Part shown: positions 1-9,825 of the stretch, one piece after another
Layout: every line of letters begins with the position of its first letter
Position numbering within the stretch: position 1 is the first letter of the stretch
Assembly (NCBI RefSeq): GCF_000264995.1
Contig: NW_006767442.1
Span: 1,582,239-1,646,238, forward strand
Reading direction: 5' to 3'
From: Punctularia strigosozonata HHB-11173 SS5
Taxonomy: Eukaryota > Basidiomycota > Agaricomycetes > Corticiales > Punctulariaceae
Length of the DNA: 64,000 bases
The notes under the pieces: model-generated
What the model was told of the DNA's origin: nothing
Databases searched by the model: none
Seen by the model: only the letters and a program-made list of their open reading frames with translations
Position numbers and translations under genes: made by a program

Positions 1-21
1 GCCATTTGCGTTGCGTTTCCC

Positions 22-28
22 TATAAAT
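22..28 (+). promoter_or_regulatory. TATA box of kinase copy K1
   Basis: A TATAAAT lies about 64 bases before the K1 start codon. The sequence just after it (aatcatggccgttc) recurs upstream of K3 (near 11970), so this is a shared K promoter segment. The rest of the promoter lies left of the window. Confidence 0.55.
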
Positions 29-91
29 CATGGCCGTTCTCGGTACTCCGCCTAGCCTCTCGATTCTTTCAACCACACACCGTTCTCGGGT

Positions 92-2988
92 ATGGCGCAA
101 CCGGCAAGACCGCCATCCCAGGGGTTGACAAACCCCGCAGTATTCGCGAAGCGGGCATCCCTCAAATACGAGCTGCGACGGACATCGACCGCCTGGGGTT
201 TTTTCCAGTCTGCTAAGGCGGTAATTCCGCATCTAATCTTCAAGGCTCCATCGGGATCGGATGCACCACCCGAAACCAACGCCGAGAGCTCCAGCGCCGT
301 GCAGGAGTGGCGTATCTGGCGTGATGGATCCGGGTGCCTATTCGCCAGTACACCGAAAATGAGTGAGTGGCGTCGCGTTCCTCTCTCGGAAAACAGCCGC
401 TCATGTCCGTCGCGCATAGCGGATACGTCATCCAGGGCGCTGGCGATGATTGTCAAAGGCCGATCTGAAGGAGGGGAAAGAGAGGTGGTCGGCATCTTAC
501 GAATGGGCGGGGCTACATCTCTGACTGTGAGCGTGACTCTCTATGCGTCCCGATATTCTACTGATACACGTACAGATCAATGACGAATACGTGGTACCCG
601 GGAAATTATACACGTTATCGCCGGACGATATCGTATGCATCGATAACAATGGTGCGTATTTACGCCATGCTTTTAGGATCACGCTCTCAACCGATTACCC
701 AGAGTACATATATCGCTACATTATGGACCTCGGTGAAGCTCCCACACACTGTAGCCGCTACAGTGTCGATGCACTGCTCGGGGAAGGGGCAGAAGGAGGT
801 TAGTCGCGGACTATTTGCGATTGAACGTTCCGTCCTGCGTGCTGAATCAGCTCCCCGTTCTTAGCCGTCGAACTTGCTACCTGCAACGCAACGCAACGCG
901 CAGTTGCTATCAAAACCGTAAAACTGGACTTCCGAACCTTCAGGAAAGTGGCCGACGAAATACGCCAATGGGAAAGATTTACCCATCCAAATGTCGCTTC
1001 GTTGATCGACTGGTGCACAGACCCAGAAAGGCCCACGGTGTTGTGTAAGTACGCGTTCATAAAGGACATTGTGCACGCTGCTGATTCATGTTTTTGCTCT
1101 CTAAAATAGTTATGGTTCTTCATCTGGCACCCCATCAATCTCTGCTCCATTACATCGCACGCAACGGAAAGCTACGTGAGTCTAATCCTCGAGGTCCGTT
1201 TACCGAGTTCATGGCTTATTGTGCGGACGTCAGCCGAGCAACTTGCCAAGCCCGTCATAGCCCAAGTTATCAACGGTCTCATGGTTAGCTCCAAAAGGTT
1301 CACTTTGTAGTCTCTCTTCTAACCTCTCGTCGATAGTACATGCATGAGGAGGGGTTTCTTCACCGTGACATCAAACCCGAGGTTCGTATCTTTGGGAGTT
1401 CCTCTTTGAACCGTCCTTGGATTAATCGAAGTGTCTCCAGAACATCCTCGTCTTCCACAAGGACAAATCAGGTGTCCTCACCGTCAAAATTGGAGACTTC
1501 GGGACGTGTATCCCGAAAAACGAGGATCCTAACGCGGTAGTGGTCAGTGGGTCCAATCTGATCGGATTTTCGCCGGAATTGATTTCGAATTTAGGACCGT
1601 GCGGGAACCGCCACTTGGGCTGCACCCGAAGTAGCGATCAAGCGGAACACCGAGATTAGCGATGTCTTCTGTGTTGGCGGGGTGATGTACTTCATGTGGG
1701 TCGTATTCTATGGCTTCAGAGGGCTTTCGGTTTATGCGTTTGTCAGACTGTTCAAGAAACGACCGTTTCTCCTCAAAGAAGGAGAGAAGGATATGGCAGC
1801 ACTGATCACGACAAGGCGATCGCAACTTGTGGAAATTAGCGAGGCCGCTCCGAACGCAGGTCATGAAGACAGCACCGAGGAGCAAGTTGGCGACAAGCGC
1901 CGTGATGATAACAATAAGGACAAAGGGACCGCGAACAATGCAGGCAAGAAGGATCGGAAGAAGCCCAAGCTCAGCGACGACGGTGAGCCTACCTCGTGTC
2001 TTGTATATATACCCGTGGCTAAAGTCGCATCAACCTGATAGCTCGAGACTTGCTTCGCGGACTATTGAATGAAAATCCTTCTGAACGCTGGGGTTTGCGG
2101 AAGGCTCTGAACTCTCCGTGGCTGCAAGGATGTACAACGCCGAAGGGCCGCGTTCCGCCTCTCACCCCTCGCGATCCTCTGGTCCACAACCTCGTCGCAT
2201 TGGTTCGAAGCCCCGCCTTGGCTCCCCCTTATATCCCCGAGTGGTACAGACCCGAAGACGCGCCGGCACCGGCGGAGGAAGTTGTGTCTCAGATGCAGCC
2301 TGGGCCAGCCGACAAGTATGTTCGATGCGGTACAAAATCCCTTACCCCACCGCCGCCGCCGCTAGCTATCGATTTGCCAGCCAGTAACAGACCAAGGCCT
2401 GCTCGTTCACCTGCTGTACCCGCACCCGTGACCGAAGCAGCACCGGTTTACAAGCGAGTCTGGACAAAACGCACGATCCAACTTCCAGCATCGTCGCCGC
2501 GGACCGTTATGGCCGCGTCCTCGGGATCCGTAAGTAACATGCCAGTCGCCGGTCCTAGTCGCGAAGCATATGGTCCAGGGCCTTCCATGAAAAGGCCGCT
2601 CGTTATGCCCGAAGCAGAGCCCTCGGAGCGTGTACCCGTACCCCCGCAGGACGCTGTTATGGACGTCGATCTTGGCCTCGAGGCAGCCGAAGAGGCGGGA
2701 GCTACGGGTGCTGACACCGTGCGAGCTGCAGCTACCTTGAAGGCTCCTCTACTTCCGCGTACTGGGGCTCGTGCTCGCGCAAGGAAAAACGTTGCCTCCT
2801 CCCTGGAACCACCTGTCAGGCGCTCGGCTCGCATCCGCAATAAGGCCGCCGGTACTGTTGACGGCACAGATGCCACACCCCGTGGAGCGCAGGCTGCATC
2901 CGGAGTCAAGGTGCAGGTTGCGACCGGTGAGAAGAGGAAGGCGGGTGCGCGATCTGAAAGGAGCAGCAAGAAACGCAGGACCGACTGA
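92..2988 (+). CDS. Array copy K1: FHA-like / Rad53-Chk2-like protein kinase (multi-exon)
   Basis: Predicted Ser/Thr protein kinase; the nuclear location is inferred. The coordinates span several short introns (for example from 374 to 420, and the intron ending at 867). The N-terminus starts MAQPARPPSQGLTNP and carries the family motif RRTSTAWGF. The segment INDEYVVPGKLYTLSPDD resembles the last strands of an FHA domain. The kinase domain follows: Gly loop GEGAEGAV, VAIK lysine, HRDIKPEN around 1362-1385, DFG at about 1497 and a VA-APE type activation-loop end around 1620. A Lys/Asp-rich insert of about 51 residues separates GGVMYFM from the last kinase helices (LLRGLLNENPSERW). The tail (about 300 aa from 2050) is Pro/Ala/Ser-rich and ends with RRSARIR and KKRRTD, likely nuclear signals. 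Every exon joins in frame. Kinase identity is secure; the Rad53/Chk2 affinity is inferred. Confidence 0.8.
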
Positions 2989-3718
2989 GCAATTTCTGCG
3001 TCTTCCGATATGAAGCGCTACAAGTGTCTCCTATATGTCGCAGAACTTATGTCACTTATGATCTATAAGCTTTGTTCACGCAATGAAATATCGCCATAAC
3101 GATGGACGGCTTGTGCGAGGTTGAAACTTGAGACCTGCGCAGCTCATGCGCTACCTCTTGGTCGTACACGCACCTTTGCTCGCTGTCATAAGCAATCTGC
3201 ACGGCGTTATATCTCCTTACGAATTGTGGTCTTTGGAAAGTTGTCGGAGAGAATGGAATAGGTTTCTGGTGTGGCAACGTCATGAAGCAGATGATGGACT
3301 GATCATGATCACCGTTTGTTCGTTGAACACTTACGGACCACGTGGCTTCCGAGAGACGTTGTAATTCTACCAGCTGCGAATATGACTTTGAGGCAACACC
3401 GCCTGAATCTATACGTCTTGTTCTGGTTCTCTGTACTCTGGACATCAGATATACGCACAGCGCAGCGCTGTGATCTAGTGCAGACCCGAAAACTGTCTCA
3501 CCCCTGAGCGGAAGGCCCATCAAACGTCTGACCGGTCTGCAAGATCTCCCTAAGGACATAACCTTCGACGCCTTTAGCTCAAGCATTGGCAGTTCCCTCG
3601 CGGAAGACTGTCCCAAACCCACCGTTCATAAGCATAAACGAATCCCAACGCGGTGAGTTCTGGATCCGTGGCACAAATGGTCGACTCCGTGGCTCACAGT
3701 CTGTTGATCACAGGCAAC
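2989..3718 (+). other. K1-P1 intergenic region
   Basis: No gene is supported here. About 70 bases after the K1 stop lies the K 3'-flank motif TTATGATCTATAAG (3056-3069). An E-box element sits at 3336-3363 and an upstream ATG reading MTLRQHRLN begins near 3382. A likely 5'-UTR intron (3653-3713) ends five bases before the P1 ATG. This is therefore the K1 terminator plus the P1 promoter and leader. Confidence 0.6.
3336..3363 (+). promoter_or_regulatory. Conserved E-box element upstream of P1
   Basis: A block with core CCACGTGGCTTCCGAGAGAC recurs almost unchanged upstream of P1, P2, P3 and P4, while the sequence around it has diverged. It contains the palindromic E-box CACGTG, a typical bHLH binding site. 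Its distance to the P start codon (about 360-390 bases) is similar in all four copies. Confidence 0.55.
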
Positions 3719-5269
3719 ATGACCCATACATATAACCTCCGTGCTCGGCAGTCGCCTCCTCATTTCTCTCCGCAACCAACTATACAGACCGGGACAACTC
3801 GTAGACTGAAAGACGCCCGAAAAGAGCCCGCACCTTCGAATCCTCAGAAGAAGGTCGCTGCTCAATCCAACACCCCTCAGCTGACGCGACAAAGTAAACG
3901 AACGCGACCCGCCGAACCCAGTGAAGAGCGCGCTCGAAAGCGACGTCGGCCGAGTGCCGAACCAGCAGTCTTAGGCGCTGGTTCGCAGACGAGATTGACA
4001 GAAGAGAAAGTCGACCTCCCTTCTCCTACGCGAAAAACAAAACGATGTCGACCTCCCGAACCCAGCGAAGAGGGCGCTCGAAAACGTCATCGGCCGGATG
4101 CTGTGTCTGTCATATTGGACGTCGATTCTGAAACGAAATTACCAGAAGAGAGGAGAAACCTCAAACGTTCCGCGGTGAAGCTGAGCCGCCTACGAAGAGA
4201 TGCGACGAATGTTTGGAGGATAGTAGCTCAGACGGAAGAGCTCATAGCGCGTGCCATCACTAGCGCTAGGGGTTTGCTCTCTGATGTTATCCATCTGGAC
4301 TCTCGCGATGAATCTTCAGTGGAGCATGGCGCGCCCGAGGACAGATCTGTACAACCCGAGCCGTATGTAACGCTATTCTATTGCACTTCCTTTGCTCATG
4401 ATGCGCGACGCAGCCTGAGGGAGAGGCTTGATACCGTGTCCTCGATAGCCGAACCCCCGCCGGCTGACGCACGAGAGGTCACTGAGGGAGAATTCAAGAC
4501 CTTCATTCAATGGTTCAAGTACATCCGGTCCGATATCAGTGGTAATACCGCGAAGGCCTTCTCGAGTGATGATAAGCGCACCTTATCTACGCTCTGCGAC
4601 AAATGGAGCGAGGAGAATCCGGCTTGGCACGATTGTCGATGCCGCGCGAGGCAGCGGAACCCTTCCGACGGGTGGTTTCCAACACCGAGACCTCGAATAG
4701 GCGTGGATCAGCAGGGCATTGCCTTCCACGACTGGAGCGCTTGCAAGAACCAAGCATCGCCACCACTGAGGCTGGGGCACGAACGACTTCTCATGATTGA
4801 AATTGGGATCATGTTCAATCACTCCGTTGAGACGGACGTGCTTGTACTTCCTGTGCCTATTCGTCCCCGACGACCACGAGTGTTTGCGGAACAGTACCGA
4901 CCCCAGCTCCAGGACATCAAGAAGCCCATCTATAGCGAACTCGAAGACTGGCACCGTAATTACGGACGGTGTATGCAATGTATCATTCGGGCGATACGGA
5001 CGTTCCCCACCTGGATTGTCGAGGAGACCGATATGGATGGTTACGTGGATGGCAACCCCGTTTTCGTCAACATTCTGGGCGATGAGCGCGTAGAGTGGGA
5101 TGAGACGAGAAGGCGATGGAGGCTTCTCGTGCGGGATCATTATTGCTGGATACCTGTCCAGGAGTTAGAGACGAGGCCCAGCGATAGCGCCGCGGATCCC
5201 AAGATCGTCAACGGGACGGCTAACACCGAGGTTCCGTTTGATCCCTGGACTTGGGTGTTACTTCGGTAA
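3719..5269 (+). CDS. Array copy P1: basic nuclear-type protein with unknown Cys-containing C-terminal domain
   Basis: I do not recognise this family. The ATG (MTHTYNLRARQS) follows a probable 5'-UTR intron. The first third is Arg/Lys/Pro-rich with two copies of a TRQSKRTRPAEPSEERARKR-like module, followed by a probable coiled coil (KRSAVKLSRLRRDATNVWR). The C-terminal half carries the family motifs WHDCRCRAR, GVDQQGIAFHDWSAC, RPRRPRVF, YGRCMQCIIRAIRTFPTWI, DGNPVF, EWDE and DHYCWIPVQELE. The CxxC and other conserved cysteines suggest metal binding, but this is inference. The intron found in every other P gene is present here as bases 4363-4413. It is 51 nt long and free of stops, so the gene reads open either way (516 aa unspliced, 499 aa spliced). 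The 499 aa form matches P2 and P3 exactly. Confidence 0.75.
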   Translation: MTHTYNLRARQSPPHFSPQPTIQTGTTRRLKDARKEPAPSNPQKKVAAQSNTPQLTRQSKRTRPAEPSEERARKRRRPSAEPAVLGAGSQTRLTEEKVDLPSPTRKTKRCRPPEPSEEGARKRHRPDAVSVILDVDSETKLPEERRNLKRSAVKLSRLRRDATNVWRIVAQTEELIARAITSARGLLSDVIHLDSRDESSVEHGAPEDRSVQPEPYVTLFYCTSFAHDARRSLRERLDTVSSIAEPPPADAREVTEGEFKTFIQWFKYIRSDISGNTAKAFSSDDKRTLSTLCDKWSEENPAWHDCRCRARQRNPSDGWFPTPRPRIGVDQQGIAFHDWSACKNQASPPLRLGHERLLMIEIGIMFNHSVETDVLVLPVPIRPRRPRVFAEQYRPQLQDIKKPIYSELEDWHRNYGRCMQCIIRAIRTFPTWIVEETDMDGYVDGNPVFVNILGDERVEWDETRRRWRLLVRDHYCWIPVQELETRPSDSAADPKIVNGTANTEVPFDPWTWVLLR

Positions 5270-5958
5270 TAACATAGTTGCGCTCTCTTGCTCTCTTTAT
5301 GCACTTGAGGCAACACTGGGATTCACGCTGTAGTATAAGCCTTAGTTCATCTGTCTGTCAAGAGCACAACGTAACTTGCTGCTGAACGGCTAATAAGTAC
5401 TCCTGCTTGACTGTGCCGTCACGTGATTGCTACTGCTCGCGGACTCGGAGTCGCAGCGCCTTGCCGATGGATGGGCATGCTCGTCGAAAGTTCGCGGTTG
5501 TGGCCCAGCAAGCGCTCACCGATTTTCAGTCAAGACGAATGCTAAAATACATGGAGATCCAGTTCTCAAATATCGTATGTGATCTCGTATGTTATCTCCA
5601 TACCTCATCTCGAAATCACTAGGAGCTGACCATCGGAATTGCCAGATGTGTTGTCCGGTGCACCAGTGAAGTAATGCGAACTGGCCGAGCGATTAGACGG
5701 TCACCAGCCTGTTTGAACAGGATAATCACTTGCCTCCTCAATTAATTTATTGTTCGCACCCTTCCGGAGCGACGGTTTTCGTGGCCTCGCATGTGTCACC
5801 TTGCGATCACGGTGCCGGTGGCCGGGCTCAGAACAAACACTGTGGGGGCCCCGTCCTCTTTGTGGCACTTGCGTTGCATCGACATATAAATAAGGGCTGT
5901 TCATCAAGAATCGCCCTTTATCACTATCACACCTGCTTGAACCACCTACTATCCGCAG
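5270..5958 (+). other. P1-K2 intergenic region / K2 promoter
   Basis: No gene is supported. Bases from about 5770 (gagcgacggttttcgtggcc) match the K3 upstream region near 11860, showing that the duplicated unit includes K promoters. A TATA box is at 5885. Confidence 0.55.
5885..5892 (+). promoter_or_regulatory. TATA box of kinase copy K2
   Basis: TATAAATA lies 67 bases before the K2 ATG, the same spacing as the K1 TATA box to its ATG. Confidence 0.55.
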
Positions 5959-8900
5959 ATGGCGCAATCGCAGGGATTGGCAAATCCCGTCGTATTTGCC
6001 CGACGTGCTTCCTATCAACATGAACTGCGGCAGACTTCGACCGCCTGGGCCTTCCTTCAGTCTGCTAGGGCAGCTTTTCCGCATGTCATTCTCGAAGAAT
6101 CGTCGCAGTCCCGTGCCCAAGTCGCCACCGGTCTGCAGGCGTGGCATGTCTGGCGTGACAAATTCGGATCTCTACACGCGAGTACGAAGGAGACATGTGA
6201 GTCACGCTTTGTGTAAGACCGGCAGTTGCTGAATTTTCTATCGTACGCAGCAGATGTACCATGCATGGCAGTAGCGTTGGTTCTCAAAGGCCCAGCTCAA
6301 GGAGGGCACGGAGACGAAGTTTGTATGTTACGGATGAGCGAGTCCGTCCAGATGAGCGTGAGCATGACCTAACGTGCATCGTAATAATCGACCCACTCAC
6401 AACTACCAGATCAATGACAAGGACATGGCGGCCGGGAAACCATATGTACTGTCACCGGACGACATGGTACGCATCGAAGGCAATGGTACGTGCTCTTTGT
6501 TATATTCACTCAAGGACAGACTCTCACCCTGAATCAGAATACGCGTATCGCTACCTTGTAAATGTCGGCGATGCTCCCACGCACAGGGGACGCTACAATG
6601 GCAACGCGTTCCTCGGGCGGGGAGGGGAAGGAGGTCAGTCGTAAACAAATATCACACGCACTATCAGGCCTGACTAGAGCTATTGTCGGTAGAGGTCATT
6701 CTAGCCACGTGCACCGCGACCGGGCGTGCAGTTGCCGTCAAGACTGTGAAGACGACTTACGATAACTTTGAGAAGGTTGCCCGCGAGCTCCGCATCTGGG
6801 CAGGTTTTCTGCATCCAAACGTATTAGAATTGCTTGATTGGTGCACAAATCCAGACAAACCCACGGAGTTATGTAAGTAGTCGCTCACAAATTATACTGT
6901 ATGGTGACACTCATTCACGTTATCGTTGTGATATGAAGCAATGATCACCTCTTTAGCAGCTCATCAATCTCTGCTGCATTATGTCTTACGTCATGGAAAG
7001 CTACGTGAGTGGCACCCTTGACTCCCGCAATTCCCAAAATTTGATTTCTTCACCATTGTTAGCTGAATATATCGCGCAGCCCGTCGTAGCTCAAGTGATC
7101 GACGGTCTCACGGTGAGCTTCAAAATTTCAACGTGAGGACATCCTTGAACTTTTCTCGGTAGTACATACACGAACAGGGTTTCCTTCACCGGGATATCAA
7201 ACCTGAGGTCTGTGCCTTGTGGTATCATCTGTCCAATCGTCCTTGGACTAATAAAAAACAACTTCAGAATATCCTGGTCTTTCGCCAGGACGAATTTGGC
7301 GTCCTTACCGTCAAAATTGGCGATTTCGGAACGTGTATCCGGAAAAAGGAGGATCCTAACGCACCAGTAGTGAGAAGCTCCCATTCCGTCCAATTTTTCG
7401 CTGGAGCTCATGTTCCAACTCAGGATCGTGCGGGAACTACGAATTACGCCGCGCCTGAAGTAGCGATGAGGCGCAACAACGAGCTAAGCGACGCATTTTG
7501 TGTCGGAGGCGTGATGTACTTCATGTCGGTCCTATCTTCACATCTCAAAGCGCTTTGGCTGATTCGTGATCAAGATTGTTCAAGAAACGGCCGTTTCTTG
7601 TCCGAGAAGGAGCGAACAATGTTGTAGATGAAATCACAACCAGGCAATCGCAACTTGTGGAACTTGACGAGGTTGCTCCGAATGAAACCGAAGAGAACGC
7701 CGCCGAGGAGAACGATGCTAAGGAGAAAGACTCTGAAGCGAATGACGCCGGAGCGAACGACGCCAACGGTGACAGTGGCAACAGCAATGCCCCCACCGAG
7801 GATGCCCAAGGCACAGGCAACGATGACGTGAAAAAAGGCTCGCTCAGCAAACATGGTGAGCTGACCTTGTATCCTTCAGGGGACTCCTGTGATTGAAGTC
7901 GCTTTCACCTTCACAGCTCGAGCTTTACTCCGCGGATTGTTGCAGGAGAACCCTAAAGATCGTATGGATCTCCGGCGAGCTCGGCAGTCTCTTTGGCTGC
8001 AAGGTTGCGTAGTTCCGCAAGGGCGCGTTCCGCTTCTGACCTCCGGCGATCCGCTGTTCCATAACCTTGTCGCTCTCGCGAAGTTCGCGTCCTTGGCTCC
8101 TCCTCATATCCCCGATCGCTACCGACCTGGAGATGCGCCGGCACCGGCAGAGGAAGTAGTGTCACGGATGCAGCTGAATCCCGCCGACAACTATACTCGA
8201 GGCGGTACAGAACCCCTCGTCACTCCAGAGCAAACCGTCGTCGCGTCACCCGCTAGGCAGGGTGTTGTAGGGTTTCCTCGTCCGTATCCCGTGCAGGAAG
8301 ACGGTCCGAGGCGTACGCCAGGTCCTTCGGGACCACTCTCCGCACATAATTCGTCAACCCCGACACCGGTCGTCGTGAAGATCGAGACAGTTTCTGACAT
8401 TGATTTGTCCACCGCTTCACCACCCTTCGCGACGCCTGGCAGTAACAGAGCGAGCCTTGCTGCTGCTCCAGCGCCAGTAGCCGTAGCCCGGACACAACGT
8501 TCAACTCAAACTCGATCGTCGTCGTCGTCGCCGTCGCCTGGCGCTTCCGCCTATGGAGAAAGCGCTGCTCTAGCCCCGAATTCAGCGCAAGTCGCCGGAC
8601 CAAGTCGCGCAGCTCATGGTCAGGAGTCGACGAATCCGCTGTTGACGTATCGGCCATTCTATCCCCAGCCGTTGCAGCCCATAGCGGAGGACCTGGAGCG
8701 CGCAGAGACTGCTTCCCAAGTGCTAAACGCGGCCCTGGAGCATGTGCCCGTGCCCCCGCAGAACGCTGCTATGGACGTCAACCTTGTCCCTGAGCCAGCC
8801 GAAGAGCCAGGAGCCGCGGTGACCGACACCGTACCAGCTGCATCTACCTTGAAGGCCCCTCCTCCACGCACGCGGGCTCGTACTCGCGCAAGGAAAAACG

Positions 8901-9106
8901 CTGGATCTTCCCCGGCAGTGCCTGTCAGACGATCGACTCGCATCCACGACAAGCGCGCTGGTACTACCAGCGGTGCGATCGCCGCGACTCATGATGCGCA
9001 GGTCGCGCCAGCGGTCGGGAAGAAGGGGACGTTGGCGGCGACCGGAGAGAAGAGAAAACTGTGTGCACGAGCGGAGAAGGCTAGCAAGAAACAGAAGACG
9101 GGATAA
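5959..9106 (+). CDS. Array copy K2: FHA-like / Rad53-Chk2-like protein kinase (multi-exon)
   Basis: Paralogue of K1 and closest to K3. It starts MAQSQGLANPVVFARRAS, in an N-terminal FHA-like region that includes INDKDMAAGKPYVLSPDDM. The kinase domain has Gly loop GRGGEGEV, VAVK, HRDIKPEN (around 7190-7210, 7269), IGDFGTC and YAAPEVA. The last kinase helices are displaced by an acidic Asn/Ala/Glu-rich insert of about 66 residues (coded about 7665-7855). The tail, coded from about 7916, is disordered; it carries a TRGGTEPLVTP segment shared almost base for base with K3 and ends RRSTRIHDKRAG and KKQKTG. All intron boundaries are GT-AG and restore the frame. Predicted active Ser/Thr kinase; substrate unknown. 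Confidence 0.8.
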
Positions 9107-9825
9107 ACGGTCTTCCCCTGTCGCCTGAAATGACAAACCATTACTTTCCCCGTTGGAGCGCAGTTTGCATGTACCTATGATCTATGGTCTATGTAATGAA
9201 ATGGTTCAAACCCAGAGACAATGTGCGAGATCGAAGCTAATCTGTAACATGGACGTTCGCATATCGTCCTATGGCTTGTAACTCAGAATGCGATTCGTCA
9301 GATTGAATGGAATAGGTTTCGCTGTGGTGAAATATATGTCACGGTGATGAAGGGGATGGAAAGTGGAAGCTTAAGGTTCGAGGTTCGAGCAAATTCAGCA
9401 ACTCAAGCCCGTTGGATATGTTTTGTTTGTATGGACCACGTGGCTTCCGAGAGACGTTGTACTTCTGCTCTACCGGCTGCCAGTATGAGGGAACATCGCC
9501 CGAATCTTAACATCTCGTTCTGGTTTTCTGTACCTTGACCATCAATTATACGTCCAGCGTATCGCTGTGATCGTGCCGACCCGGGAGCTGTCTCACCTCT
9601 GAGCGGAAGGCCCACCAAAACGTCTCACCGGTCTCTCCAAGATCTCCCTAAGGATACACTCTCCGACGCGTTTAGCTCAAGCATCGGCAGCTAGCTTAAG
9701 GAAGGTTGCCCTAAACTCAGAGATAATAAGCATCATCGAATCCCGACGCGGTGAGTCTGGACTCCGTGGCTCAAACGGTCGACGTGCCCGTGGCTCACAT
9801 TATCAGTCTGTTGATCACAGGGAAC
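9107..9825 (+). other. K2-P2 intergenic region
   Basis: No main gene. It holds the K 3'-flank motif (CTATGATCTATGGTCTATGT, near 9174-9195), the E-box element, a 17-codon upstream reading frame at 9485-9538 (MREHRPNLNI), and a probable P2 leader intron at 9751-9820 just before the start codon. Confidence 0.55.
9434..9461 (+). promoter_or_regulatory. Conserved E-box element upstream of P2
   Basis: Identical over 28 bases to the element before P1, including CACGTG and the GAGAGACGTTGTA tail. Confidence 0.55.

Noticed and set aside
2448-2969. Long open frame on the minus strand antisense to the K1 tail (similar ones opposite K2-K5 tails)
   Set aside because: It mirrors GC-rich, codon-biased coding sequence on the plus strand; no promoter, introns or family motif, and the same shadow appears behind each K tail.
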